A stretch of 64,000 nucleotides of DNA from Trichosphaerium sp. ATCC 40318 (taxonomy: Eukaryota; Discosea; Flabellinia; Trichosidae), in assembly GCA_038496445.1 (NCBI GenBank), contig JALMLS010000541.1, positions 186,001 to 250,000 on the forward strand. Direction: 5' to 3'. Numbering within the stretch: position 1 is the first letter of the stretch; each line of letters begins with the position of its first letter. Below are positions 30,544-43,394 of this stretch, one piece after another. The translations under genes and the position numbers were made by a program. Under the pieces are notes generated by a model. The model did not search any database. It was not told the DNA's origin and saw nothing but the letters and a program-made list of their open reading frames with translations.

Positions 30544-31997
30544 CTACAGGGCTTTACATTGCCACCAGCTCTTTTTCCTTTGAGCCTTTACGGCCTTCTT
30601 AGCTGTTGTGCGTTGTTTAAGTACAAGTGATACTGCTTCTTCAAATAATTCTCGCACACCACGTTGTGTTAGTGCACTACACTCTAGATAACACTCGCAA
30701 TTCAGTTGCTTGGCGAGGTCGACTCCTTGTTAAAAAAAATCAGCAAGAGATTGTGTGGCAATAAAGATAAATTTCTCAAAATAAAAAGGTGTTGAGCTGA
30801 TGCAAAAAGAGGGTGTTTGGCGATTTGATGGGACTACCAAACGGTAAATTAAGTCAGGTTATATCACGTGATACGTGATTACTGCCAAAAACAGTGTATG
30901 TACCTTCTTCAGGTGTAACTTGACTTTCTCCGTCATCTTGTTCTGGATTTTCACGAAGATCACTTTTTGTACCAACAATAATCACACATGCGTCTGGTTG
31001 GTAGTGGCGAACCTCTGGAAGCCACTAGAGTTTTTAGCGAATATGAACTTATTTTACGCTAACAACACCTCCACATATATAGAACAAAGCTGAGGTAATA
31101 AAAAATACAATGAATAAAAAAATTGGTAATTGTAATTCTTTTAAGCGGTTTTTTGTTGAAAATCGTGTTTTCTGTTCGGGTATGAGTGTTATTTAGGCAC
31201 TGCCTTACCTTCATTTGTAGGTTTTTCATAGTTCCTCTAGAATCCACAGAGTAACATAGTAAAAATACATCAGCATCCTAATTAAACGCGTCAAAATCAC
31301 GTGGGAATAAACTAAAGCACTTTTTGTATGTGTTTTTTTTTCAAAATCTAAATAAGCGTACTGGATAACTCAACGGACGTAATCTATCATACGCTTCTTG
31401 TCCGGCTATTGCGGAAATTAATTAGACAATAAAAAAAGAGCAGAAATTAACGAGTCGCTTGTGTAAGGCGTCATCGAGTTTACAAAAAAAAATTAGTGAA
31501 GCATAGCATACCAGTATCCTATTGAAGACAGTAAGTTTAAAAATATCACGTGTGGTGAAAGGGTAAAAAAAAAAAAAATACAAAAAATTGCTTTACCCAT
31601 AAAGAGAGTGTTATAGGGTGTCCATCTTGTACCATTGTAACAAAGTAATTATCCTAACAGGAAGGACTATTAATTTACATTTTATACAATTAAAGCAATA
31701 ACGCCTATAAAAAACAACATAACACTGCGTTAAACACGTAGTAATACCGGTAAGGATATTTAGAAATCAAAAAAACAAAAGAATCTTTTTTCCTATTTGT
31801 TATTTATTTTACGTACGAATACGGTTGGTTTATACTCAACTGGAAACTCATTAGACGCAAATGTGATAAGAAGACTTGTTTTGCCTACCCTTGAAAAGTA
31901 ATTAGTAAATTTATGTTTTATGTCTATTATATCGCTGGATGGCTTGTTTAAATACGTACGTTGGATCCCCAACAGCCACACATTTAACGCCGTTCAT
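30544..31997 (-). CDS. Rho-family small GTPase with a 7-nt microexon
   Basis: Eight exons, about 190 residues, from ATG at 31997 to TAG at 30544-30546. Exon 1 (31960-31997) [12 protein letters not shown] joins exon 2 (31817-31889) to give GDPTVGKTSLL. Exon 3 (31597-31653) gives [19 protein letters not shown], with Thr missing from the usual switch I end. Exon 4 is only GATACTG (31512-31518). Exon 5 (31362-31405) completes [17 protein letters not shown]. Then come [33 protein letters not shown] (NKxD equivalent TKSD), [11 protein letters not shown], a Lys-rich tail and a CAAX box CKAL for prenylation. The Rho-type insert is short. The position equal to Gly12 of Rac is Pro, which is rare. Confidence 0.9.
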
Positions 31998-32474
31998 AGT
32001 TTGGAAAAAGAACTCAAGATGTGTTGTCTTCACCAGTAGTTTTTCTTTTCAGCTAAAACTGTTTGACTTGAAAACTCGTCCTTTGTCTCAAAAAGTCAAA
32101 GAAGCGGAAGTGCCCTTCTTTAGCTAGAATACTATGCGGACGAAGAGAATCGTAGTTATTGTACTCGCGGAGGTTAGAGTGTTACACGACACACTTTTAT
32201 TTGAGTAAAACAAAATATAAAAAAAGTGCAGTTTTCTGGCAATTAACTAGACGAAGTTCCGGGTAGTACTAAGGGTATTCCTTAGCCTCTGCACTTCATG
32301 AAGTCTGTCCGTTAAACTTCTTAAAGTACTGCGGAACAAAAGAGGAGTCCTGAAAAGTGCTGATGCACAACTTGTGTAAGACAAGCGCAAGACAGTACTT
32401 TGGTAACTGAAGGTAATTTGTAAAGTTCGAAATCTGATAGCTGCTTCCGGCTTTCGCAGTACGCCTTGGGCACT
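31998..32474. other. Intergenic, Rho GTPase promoter and RCC1-like gene 3' flank
   Basis: The stretch holds only short frames without motifs. Transcription of the Rho gene must start here. Confidence 0.5.
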
Positions 32475-33961
32475 TCATTCGTCAGATAAATAAGCTTGTG
32501 AAGGAAGGGTTCGGCCTAGACTAGGTGGAATGATTTCTTCATCCTGAGCCAGAAAATCTGTCTTATTCATCTCCGAGAACCTGTCAAACAGTGATAATGT
32601 GCTAACAGACTCCTTATGTGATACCTATTTACAAGTTTAGAGAGTGACTAGTGCTAGCGAATTACCGTCGGCTTATTGGCTGTATCAACTTTCTTAATAG
32701 CGTTGTTGTCCTCCTCTTGTAACGGTAGACCTCTGTCTTTAGCGATGGATTTGGTTGTCATTGAATCCGCATCATCACTCGCTGTAGAGTTAGATAGTTT
32801 CTCAAGCGTAAGAAGATGTTCCATAGACGTACAAGTTGATAATTCATCGTCTGTACTACTATAACTTACAGAGTCTCTTTGCTTTCTATATTTCTCTGCT
32901 ATTTCATCCAAAGCACCTTCAATATGGCGCGGCACAGGTTCTTTGAACCCTATATGAGCCTCACCAATTTTAGCTTCGTAACTTTGCCTGCACTCAAGAG
33001 AAGCTGCTCTTATTTCGAAAGGAGCATAAGTCTGTACAAAAAAATTATAAGAAATTACAAGTTACAAGGAGAAAAACGTTAGTACACTTGGTTCAGGTAT
33101 CTTGTCAAACGGTATGAATTCTGTCATGACATATTGTGAGGGTAATACAACCAAACTACCATCTTTACACCAACCTATAGCCTTTGTCTTACCACCAGTG
33201 ATGTAACAACAGTGCACATTCGGAATATACTTCGCAGGCTCATCAAGAGTACTGTCCCATGAATAAACATCTCCTTTTGATGTCAACATATACAACATAT
33301 CCATACTAAGACAAGCATGTACAATATCACGTGGTGGATTTATAACAGAAACGTGAGAAACACCATAATAAACATTCCCATCTCTACGAACATGAGCACC
33401 ACTTCCAAGAATGGCAATATCTCCAGGACATATCCACTCTATTCTAACAGGTGTAGTTGAATCAAAACCACCAAGATACTTTGAGTTTGCTCCCCAATAA
33501 AACAGTTCTCCTTTCTTACTTATGGCTGCAGCCATGAATCCGAAACAATCAATGTTTTCAACCGGTGGTAGATTATCAACTTTCTTAAACGTTGAGTCAT
33601 ATCCCTCTCTGATGTCAAACTGGTATACAGTGCCATCTCTTGATAAAGCAATCATGTGATGATAACCAGCACGAACAGCTATAATACTACTCAATGTAGA
33701 AGACAAAGTTGGAGAAAAAGGGGATTCCCCATAGTTCCATCTCAGTACTGTTCCGTTTTCTCCCAGTATGAGGTACTGACTACGGTATCCTGCGATAGCG
33801 GATATGGGCGGGGCATCTATAGGCTTGGCTGGCTCACTGCCATCTTCTGGTACGTAGTACACCTTGGATTTGTGTAGAACTAGGTAAAAACCAAGGCAAC
33901 CTGCCAATGGCGTACTACAGAGCGCAGGCGTTAACGATTTGTCTAAGTTCGCTGCTGACAT
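32475..33961 (-). CDS. RCC1-like beta-propeller protein
   Basis: Three exons, about 460 residues. The first (ATG 33961, chosen because the frame has no earlier ATG) encodes nearly the whole propeller with RCC1-type strands: LILGENGTVLRWNYG, MIALSRDGTVYQFDI, AAISKKGELFYWGANS, VRRDGNVYYGVSH, LTSKGDVYSWDS. Splices at GTACTA (about 33083) and at GTAATT (about 32666) add a polar Ser/Asp-rich C-terminal extension ending AYLSDE, TGA at 32475-32477. RCC1-like propellers serve as exchange factors or adaptors; the partner cannot be told. The conserved RCC1 glycines are partly lost, so it is a divergent member. Confidence 0.8.
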
Positions 33962-34163
33962 TTGAGTTTTTGCAGTTTTAGACTTCAAACGCCACCATGT
34001 TGTCTTAAAACCTACGTATTGGCGTAAATATATTGTTGTACTGTTAAATCATGGATCGTACCAGACTTTGTAAGCTCTCCAAGCTCACCTTGTTTAGACG
34101 AAAATGACAACTAAAAAAGTGACTACACCGATTGACTGAGAGTTGGTTTGACTATTTCTTTAG

Positions 34164-34322
34164 CCGCTAGGTCATGTGCTAAGTTTAGAGAAAGTGATTG
34201 AACTAGTGCGTAAAATATCCGAGAAAAAGGTCCAGGACGGTGCTGCTAAGCAGCAAGCACAGCTTTCGTTTTTGTGGCGTAACAAAATTATTCCATTGTC
34301 CGACTTCTACGCCAATCTCTAG
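34164..34322 (+). CDS. Possible terminal exon of a small gene, unassigned
   Basis: Behind a good acceptor (TATTTCTTTAG) lies an open frame PLGHVLSLEKVIELVRKISE... ending FYANL and a stop at 34322. The product is helical and charged. The first exon could not be fixed: the ATG at about 34052 with donor GTAAGC joins in the wrong phase. It would be divergent from the RCC1-like gene. Confidence 0.3.
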   Translation, partial: PLGHVLSLEKVIELVRKISEKKVQDGAAKQQAQLSFLWRNKIIPLSDFYANL

Positions 34323-34668
34323 CACAGGTATCTTCACTCTTTCCAACAAAATCCATACAAACAACCGACACGCCAACTGTGAAGCTTTGAGTACGTGATC
34401 GGATACTGCAATGACAAAAACTTAGTCAACTATTTTTCTGAAAAAAAGTCAACTCCCTATTTCCGGTGTAATCTCTATCCGGGGCCTACTTTATATGTAC
34501 AGGATAGAAGAGCACCAAGGTGCACCTTTTAAGACACTCGGCCAAACTATTCGGTGACACCGGAACTATCGGAACAATTATCGAGGAAAGGACAATTTTT
34601 TTGTCCGAGTTTCCACATTACTTACTCATCACCAATTTAATGAACACACATCCATCATCACCCACAAC

Positions 34669-35888
34669 ATGAATAATAATACTAAAACTATAATCGTAAC
34701 AGGCGGAACAAGCGGCCTAGGCTTTCAAGCAGTAAAATCACTACTAAGACATAAAGAATGGTTCGTTGTAATAGCAGGAAAGAACGAACGAAGGAATACA
34801 GAAGGTACGAGCCTATTATTCGATGCAAGCATATTTTAACGGAAAAACAACTCTTACAATCTTACGAACCATCATGCTGACCTGTCATCGTAGCTGTTAA
34901 ACGCTTGTCGGCAAATTCCACAAACGTAACCTCACTTTGCATGGATTTGGCGTCGTTGGACTCAGTTAACCACTTTCTTAATAAAGTAACTGCCAAACTC
35001 GCCTCTGGCGCCTTCCCACCACTCCACGGCATTTTATGTTGCGCTGGCGTACTCCAAACACATGGTAGCAAAGTATCAGAAGACGGAATAGAAATGACAT
35101 TCCAAGTCAACCATCTCAGCCACTTCTTACTCATCAACAAAGTACGTATTGCGAAGACATCATTCTCGGTAAACCGGATAATCTAAATACCTAATTTGCC
35201 GTAAACTCAAGTATTTGCTGAATCAAAAACTTGTACTTACAATTTTCCTCTAGTTGCTTCCACACATGAAGTATCCGGGCAAGATCGTATTAGTCAGTTG
35301 CGAAGCTCACAATCCAAAGAAACGTACAGGGTTTCCTAAACCCAAAGTCACAACAGCACAGGCACTTTCATATCCACGATTGCATGGTAAGTTGTTTTTT
35401 ATTGAAAAGTAAATATACAAACTCCATCTTCAGGTAGCAAAGTGAATAGTGTACGGCAAGGAAAAGAAGCATATGCAGACTCCAAGCTATCGAATATATG
35501 GACAGGATATCATCTAGCCCGTTTACTTCGTGCTAAAGATATCAAACCATCTCAGATTTCATGCAACATTTTCGATCCAGGATTTATGAAAACTGGCCTA
35601 TGGAGAAACTGCAGCTCTTCGCGGCGCTACCTACACAAAAACAGACTTCGTTTGCTTAACTTGCTATGCGAAAGTAATGTTCAATCGGCATCAAAATCTG
35701 GAGCTAACCTCACGCGCCTGTTCACAAATCAACAGTTCGACAAAGTATCCGGAAAGTACATTGTTGGTACCCGTTTGAGAAAGTCTTCAACGGATTCTTA
35801 CAGCGTTCGTAAAGCCAGACGCATGTGGAGAGGTACCGCTGAGCTATTGGAACTTGATCCAACTCTACCTCTATTGGTTAAGATGTGA
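34669..35888 (+). CDS. Short-chain dehydrogenase (retinol dehydrogenase-like)
   Basis: Four exons, about 310 residues, from ATG at 34669. The N-terminal Rossmann motif is TGGTSGLG, the adenine-pocket region CMDLASLDSV, and then CCAGVLQTH in place of the NNAG motif, followed by EMTFQVNHLSHFLL. The catalytic Ser is in IVLVSCEAH, and the Tyr/Lys pair in AYADSKLSN (YxxxK). The introns start GTACGA, GTACGT and GTAAGT. This pattern fits extended retinol-dehydrogenase/protochlorophyllide-reductase-like SDRs that use NADP to reduce or oxidise lipophilic carbonyls. The substrate is unknown. Stop at 35886-35888. Confidence 0.9.
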
Positions 35889-36134
35889 AAAATGTAAAAA
35901 AACTGTAAAAAATGTCAAATATGTAAAGCCCTTGTACTTTAGCAAAGTAAACTTGTACTATGATCTAGAACGCGTTATCACTTCTTTCATGCAAAACAAC
36001 CAGGATGCTGTAGGGGTCTAAGAGCGAGTAAGAGGCCATTCTTGTTGTGACTAATATTTTACCACAGCACTTTTGTATTGCGGTCAACTATACGTCTTTT
36101 TGTTAGTAAACTGTTTAAAACAACAATAAGAAGC

Positions 36135-36635
36135 ATGGCAGGCATTCCAAAAGTACCACACAGCTTCTGGTCAAGACCTGGACTTTTCTCTGGTCGCTTT
36201 ATGGCCGGCGCTTTTCTATTCGTTGGCATTCCTATTGGTATGCTAGTCGGTTCTGTGCGCAAATTTTCGCTTGCTAGCTCTGCTGCTGCCACCAAACAAT
36301 TACAAATGGAGGACGTTCGCAAATACATCGAAGAGCAACAGGCCCACATTAACAGGCTCGAAGAGACAGTTAATCACCTCACAAAATTCGTCCCAGATTT
36401 TCCACCTCAACGCGGCCCAGTACCACACGACCGCGACCATATGGCTCCTTCAGAGTTTGTATCATCAGAAGCCAACTGGCAATACCTCAACTCGTACCTT
36501 GGCTTCGACAAGAAGGTACAGGGTTACCTTAAGGCCAGACGCTTGCCCGACGCCTCTGAAATCAAAGTATTCGTTCCAGTCACCGCACACGACAATGCTG
36601 AATTGATGGACTACTACCCACATGGTGGTCACTAA
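36135..36635 (+). CDS. Small protein with a membrane helix and coiled coil, unassigned
   Basis: Intronless frame of about 167 residues from ATG at 36135; the open frame extends 57 bases upstream without ATG. Residues about 22-42 (FMAGAFLFVGIPIGMLVGSV) form a membrane helix, followed by a heptad-like stretch (KYIEEQQAHINRLEETVNHL) and a His/Pro-rich C-terminus ending YYPHGGH. The short basic, aromatic N-terminus before the helix would suit a mitochondrial inner-membrane assembly or cytochrome-oxidase-related protein, but that is a guess. The codon choice is more GC-rich than that of the neighbours. Confidence 0.65.
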   Translation: MAGIPKVPHSFWSRPGLFSGRFMAGAFLFVGIPIGMLVGSVRKFSLASSAAATKQLQMEDVRKYIEEQQAHINRLEETVNHLTKFVPDFPPQRGPVPHDRDHMAPSEFVSSEANWQYLNSYLGFDKKVQGYLKARRLPDASEIKVFVPVTAHDNAELMDYYPHGGH

Positions 36636-36936
36636 AACAAGCGTCTCAATATCTTTCAAGAACATTGAACGACCTTGTACAAAATTACAGAGGGAAAAAG
36701 AAAAAAAAACAACAACCTTTTTTTATTGGCCTCTACGCTTTCGCAACGCTCAAGATATTTACACCTTTACAATTTTTTGTCTATTCACCGTAAATAAAAA
36801 AAGTTTGCGTTTAAACGTTTATTGTAATTGACCAACGTCTTTTTGTACGCTACCACGCGCAGTACTATTTCTTGCTAGTAATGAAAGGTGAGTTTGTTAA
36901 TTTTTCTTTGCGAGTTGCGCGTCAACAAATGTTCTT

Positions 36937-37134
36937 TTATTCGATTTCTTCCTTTGTTGGCAGCTCCTGCGCAATTAGCACGTTGTGAACAACTGTAGCA
37001 ACAGCGTTTAGTGCAATTGCTGTTTTTCCATTACACGGCGAAACGTATATCGTACGCGCTCCCATTGCAAGTGAAGTACCAGTGACACGACTTCCATTTA
37101 AATCTCCATTGGGTAAGTCGATTTGATGCCACTA
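36937..37134 (-). other. Short open exon of uncertain strand
   Basis: The minus strand has an open stretch of about 63 codons behind a TTGTAG acceptor (reading GDLNGSRVTGTSLAMGARTI and ending PTKEEIE, TAA 36937-36939). The plus strand of the same stretch carries two textbook introns (GTGAGT...GGCAG about 36889-36963; GTAAGT...GACAG about 37111-37182), but all three of its frames are stopped in the exon between. One strand must be chance, or the plus transcript is non-coding. Confidence 0.3.
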
Positions 37135-37322
37135 CAACGGCAAGCCTCATTGTAGTAATGACATTAACGTGCTCCCTTTGACAGAAGCCAGGCATGTTCA
37201 CGACGGAACTGGGTTACCTCATTTCAAGTTAACTGGTAATGTACAATTTTATTTACAATCTTATCTGATATACTGTTCTCTTTTTACAAACACATTTCTT
37301 TTTGAAGTGTTTCTTTCTTTTT

Positions 37323-39232
37323 TTACAACCCCGACTGGCGTATACGTTCATTATATACATTATAAATAACACGTCCAAGGATAACAGCTAAATGAGATAT
37401 GAGTAAACAAACACAAACATAAAAACGAGGTTCTTTTTTGACCTCTTTTTCAACGTACCTATTTGCTTTTTATCAATCGCACACGTAGGATGCGTGTAAA
37501 TGGTTTGACGTTTACGCACTTTTTTGTCTACTCGCTGTTTGTATATATACTCAAAGTATTTGAGAGCCTAAAGTCAGTGTGAGAAAAGAGCAACGATTTT
37601 ATATATAAATACTTGACGTACATCTTGTGGTGAGGACCCGTTATAATCTCGTAGCGTATGTTTTATATTGTCTCCTGAAGCCAATCGACGTTTTAACAGG
37701 TCGATTTTATTTAAGAACAGGATGACAACAGACTTGGAAAAGTGCTCAGTGTTTATGGTCTAAAAAATAGCGTTAATTTTTTGAATAAGAACAGTACAAA
37801 AAGCCAAAAGTGCAATTGCTTTGTACCTTTTCCCATAAATCCAAAGAGTCATCCAGATAAGTTCTTTTACCGTTACCCATTGGCACATCCCACGTATTTG
37901 TGGCTGCCACGTAAATCATACACGTAACGCTATATGTGTATAAGGCTTGGGAATTTCTTTTCTTTTTTTTTTAATGGTTGTACGTACTTATCAAAACAAT
38001 GAATCCACTTTCTTCGCTCTGTTTTCTGACCTCCTACATCATACAAAACCCAAGCGAACCTTAACGGTCGAGTCAGCGAGGTTCTACACAAAGATAAAAA
38101 AAAATTGTACCTGTCCATTGTAAACTTTGTTTCCTGAATAGCGGTTTGGACTATCCCTGTTGTTCGCTCTCTAGCAAGTAATATGTCTTTATCAGACGGT
38201 AACCATGTAGAGTTACGTGCGATAAGATCATCAGCTACTTTTGTCATCCAATGAGACAAAGTGATAGCTAGTGTATCTTGCTGTCGTCTCATACGCTTAT
38301 AGCCTTTTTGAAAACCTAAATTCATCAAATAAATACTAAAACCTCAAAAAAAACCCAAATAAAGCGATTCTACGTTACGATAAATTTGTAACTGCTTACT
38401 ACAATAGTAAATTTTGCATACCTTTATCTTCCCAAAGAGTCCTACACGCCCGCAATAGGTGCACATTTTCTCCACCTACGCGTCCAGGACTAAAAACGCT
38501 GGCGGCAAAAATCCTCCGCGCAGCGTTACGATTCTGCGTTTGAATCTTTATTTTCTCCCTTCTTACGTATAATAGTATAGATCTCGTTGCAACAAAAATA
38601 TTTCCTTCAATAATTCTCTTGAAGTTTTGTTTTTCTGAAGCTGGAAACCCTTCGGTGTACCGTATACGCATTTGCTTTACTACATAGGATTATTAGCTAC
38701 AAGAAGAATGCAAAACAAAAGGAAAAACTGTGGAGGTGTTGGAGAAGCGCGTTATTTGGTACAAACGTTAACAAAACAAACAGAATTCCTGTAAACGCTC
38801 GCCGCGCCGTTAAGCAACGTTAGAAAGGCGCGTAGCGTTTGGTTTGCTAGCGGACTAAATTTACGACCCGAAACAAGTTATTTTGGTGAGTGTGCAAATA
38901 ATTGTCGTAAAATCAATCACCAAGGCCTCAGTGGATCAACGCCAGGTGTTAAATAATTTGAATGGAAAAAAAGGCTTGAACACAAGACCTTACGTACTAA
39001 CTGTAGATTTGCCCGAAGAACTTGTTCCCAGCAGTAGCACCTTGATGGTTTGTTTGTAGGCTTGTTTTTCTTTCTGTACAATAGTATTAAATAAACATAT
39101 TTTAATTGTGTGCAACTAGCGAATAATGTATTGTGCAACTTCATTTGGTAAGCTTGCCTGAAGGATTGTGGTAATACGCCCGTTTGCTTTAACAGCAGAA
39201 AGCTCTTCTGGTGTAAGCGTGCAATTACCCAT
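37323..39232 (-). CDS. Heterotrimeric G-protein alpha subunit
   Basis: About nine exons, from ATG at 39232 to TAA at 37323-37325, about 360 residues. The N-terminus [10 protein letters not shown] has the Gly2 myristoylation and Cys palmitoylation sites. The P-loop is [13 protein letters not shown] (usually GAGESGKST), continued by IKQMRIRY. The helical domain follows, then switch [16 protein letters not shown], switch [38 protein letters not shown] (the TCAT motif) and the receptor-contacting C-terminus [12 protein letters not shown]. No Cys at position -4, so it is not a pertussis-toxin substrate type. The TSSS for AGES change in the P-loop is unusual but keeps the Lys and Ser that bind phosphate and Mg. 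It acts on the inner plasma membrane under GPCRs. Confidence 0.93.
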
Positions 39233-39854
39233 CGAATAAAGACCACGCTAGCAAACTTTAGATACGTTTTAGATATTTTGGCTGTTTCTCCTTCAAATCC
39301 AATAATATGGTATCAAGGAGATCACTTGATGATTCGTTTGAAGTGTTTTGGGGTTAAAACGATAATATGTTGGCCAAGAAGCAATGTTTTGTTTTTTGTT
39401 GCGTGGTATTATCACGTACGCAATTAGTATGTTCTCTTATAAATTATCGTGAGCTGCTTGCACCAAGCGTAGAAAAGCGCTAAGTAAAATTAAGGCTTTT
39501 TAAACCTTTTGACTTGCATTTGCGCCTACTCGATTTAGGTTGTATCATTTTACGTCACAAGCACTCAGGCGATTTGATTGGCTCGAACTAAAAGAAGGAA
39601 GTAAAAATGCAAACCTGCGGCTGATGCCCAACTCAATTCTAAACTGCCTAATTCGGTAGGAACGACTTACATTGATACTACTATAAACCCATTTCATTCA
39701 TTGAGCTGTTTAATAGCAGGTGCTTAGGTTTTACATCAAAAAAAAAACGTCGTTTTGTAGAGCAAAAGAAATGTCTGTTTGTTGGCAATCAAGAAGATAT
39801 CATCAAGTTTAGAGCGTGTTTCACGAAACTAAGAATTTGTTTGTTTTTTTCTTT
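39233..39854. other. Intergenic, G-alpha promoter side and Rab4 3' flank
   Basis: No coding signal. It includes AT-rich stretches and a TTACGTACG-like word near 39412. Confidence 0.5.
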
Positions 39855-41279
<1,425 letters not shown>

Positions 41280-42035
41280 TTCTGTTAGTTTGACTAGTGC
41301 TGTTAGTATTTGTAACAATAAACGCTCCGTTGTTGGTTTTAACTGATTTGAGCAATAATCTGTACCCCAAGCAGATTTTTACACTGTGGAGTGCTTTCTA
41401 CGAAAATTGGCTCACACTGCGGGAGGAAAGAAGCTTATCGGGAGCGAAAAGGAAAGTGAAAATCATGGATTATTTTAACAAAACTAGGTATAGTGTATAA
41501 AACACGCTGTGGCATCGCATTTGAGGTTTAAAAGACCAAAATAAAATGAAGTGATAAGATCAATGTATTAAAATGGCGTTATGAATGCGTACGTAGTTAA
41601 TACAAGTGCGTAAGTCTTTTAGCACGTTTATTTCAGTAGTCACTACCTGAGCTTTATTTGAAAATGACAATTTGTTAAGTCTGGCGCCTTAGAAAAGATA
41701 CTGGCTGTTTCAGCAGCGCTGGTAGTGGATAGACTAGTTGGTAATTGCCTTTGGTGCCAGTATAATCTTTGTTGTGGTTGTTCACGTGATGTTCATATTA
41801 CTGTTTTTCACGTGACTGTTGCGTATTAGTACTGTGTCTGCATGTTATTAAACGTCTATTGTTTGTCTTCGAAATGATTACTCAACACGTGATACCTTTG
41901 CAACATTTCATGTGTGATTACTGAACGCTAAAAACGGGTATTAAACCGTACTGCAACTCGTTGCTACCACTTGCCAACAACTAAAACCTACATATTCTGA
42001 AATAGCCTTGACTACCATATTTTTTACAACTCATC
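41280..42035. promoter_or_regulatory. Divergent intergenic region with a CACGTG cluster
   Basis: Between the starts of the Rab4 gene (-) and the AIG1-like gene (+). CACGTG occurs at about 41785, 41812 and 41888, the densest non-coding cluster in the window, in the contexts TTCACGTGA and ACACGTGATAC. This is the E-box core bound by bHLH factors; a role in both genes is inference. Confidence 0.45.
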
Positions 42036-43136
42036 ATGAACGGGTCTACTAACCGTAAACGTACTCCAGGCACTCGAAAAATAATAAACTAAACGCTTTT
42101 AGCTACATTGGGGCGACCGGAGAATACTAAAGTTGTGTTTAAAGTATTTAACGGTACTATGCTAAAAACGAGCTGGCACTTGATAGTCTTAGCGATCAAC
42201 GTTGCTGTGATTGTTTGGGCCTCAAACTTTCAACCGAAGTTGATAGGAGGCCTCTCATGGTTCCTAACGCACTGGGGACATATTCTTGCTACTCTGTACT
42301 TCGCTTTTGCAAGCGTAGAAGATTTATTCAAATCAAGTACGTTAAAACCACTCTAACAACGCGCCCCAGCGCTGTAATTATTCGTTCATCACATGTCATC
42401 AACTAAGTAACCTCTGGTGACACGTTTAAGAGCAATAAAAGGCAGACTGATTGTAACACTGCTGTCACATCTCTGCTCTGTAGAAACTCATTCTAATGCA
42501 CTCTATAGGAGAAAACAAAGCCAGGTGGTTTACATCCAGCGTTTCTTTTACACTGGCATTCGTGTTACAAGCAGTAGTTGTAATATTGTTTTGGACTATA
42601 TTTACAATAGATCAAGATAAGATGGTTCCTCCTGCAGTGTATGATATGTATTAGAGCTTTAGCCATTTTGCTAACATTCTATTAGACTCAAGAGAATACC
42701 TTGGGAACTTATTTTATACCATCACGGCATCGGTGGTTTGCTAGTGTTGTTAGACTTTTTGTTTGTTCGTGTACAAAATCCGTATGTTTCTCTTTCAGAT
42801 ATTTGATCTCAAGACTTATTTGTTGTAGTTCATTGGCGGTAGATGCTGGTGCAGCTCTATGTGTGGTAGCAGCTTACTTGTGTGCTACACAACTTTGTAA
42901 ATACATTAATGGGGTATGTACACAAATGTCATAACATGGACTGCAATTTTTTTATTTATTTCTGTTTCTTTTTTTAGGTGTTTCCATACCCGTTTCAAAA
43001 TGACTTCAAGTTAATGGATCATGTCATCTTTAACGCTTTCTCAACTGCATTTGCATTCTCGATGTTATTTTTGAAGCGTCAATGTGTACATTACTATCAC
43101 GGACAAGTGAAAAAACAGAAAGAACATCTATTCTAA
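42036..43136 (+). CDS. FAR-17a/AIG1-like multi-pass membrane protein
   Basis: Six exons, about 235 residues, from ATG at 42036 to TAA at 43134-43136. Six hydrophobic helices are seen: SWHLIVLAINVAVIVWAS, THWGHILATLYFAFASVE, SFTLAFVLQAVVVILFWTIF, YHHGIGGLLVLLDFLFV, SSLAVDAGAALCVVAAYL and FNAFSTAFAFSMLFL. The order LFWTIFT, then a short loop with VPPAVYD, then the His-containing YHHGIGG and the late VFPYPF segment resembles the AIG1/ADTRP family, intramembrane Thr/His hydrolases of fatty-acid esters of hydroxy fatty acids. The family match is from memory of the pattern and needs a profile search. Introns start GTACTC, GTACGT, GTATTA and GTATGT and all join in phase. Confidence 0.65.
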
Positions 43137-43394
43137 AACGAAAAGAAAAAAATAAAAAGAAAGCTCTTGCAATTTCTAACCACTCACATTAAGAAATCAT
43201 CAACGTATGCTTCATTTATACGCTTAACATCTTGTTTTGCAACCTCACGACAGTAGAAGTATGTTGATTTCGAGGATGTCCAGTAAACCTGGTTTCGAAA
43301 AAGACACCGTTTTGCACTATTTCCCAGTACTTTTTCGTTTGTTCAGTTAAAGCGTAAAAGCTAGTTGTAAATCATAATCCCGGATTCAACAAGC

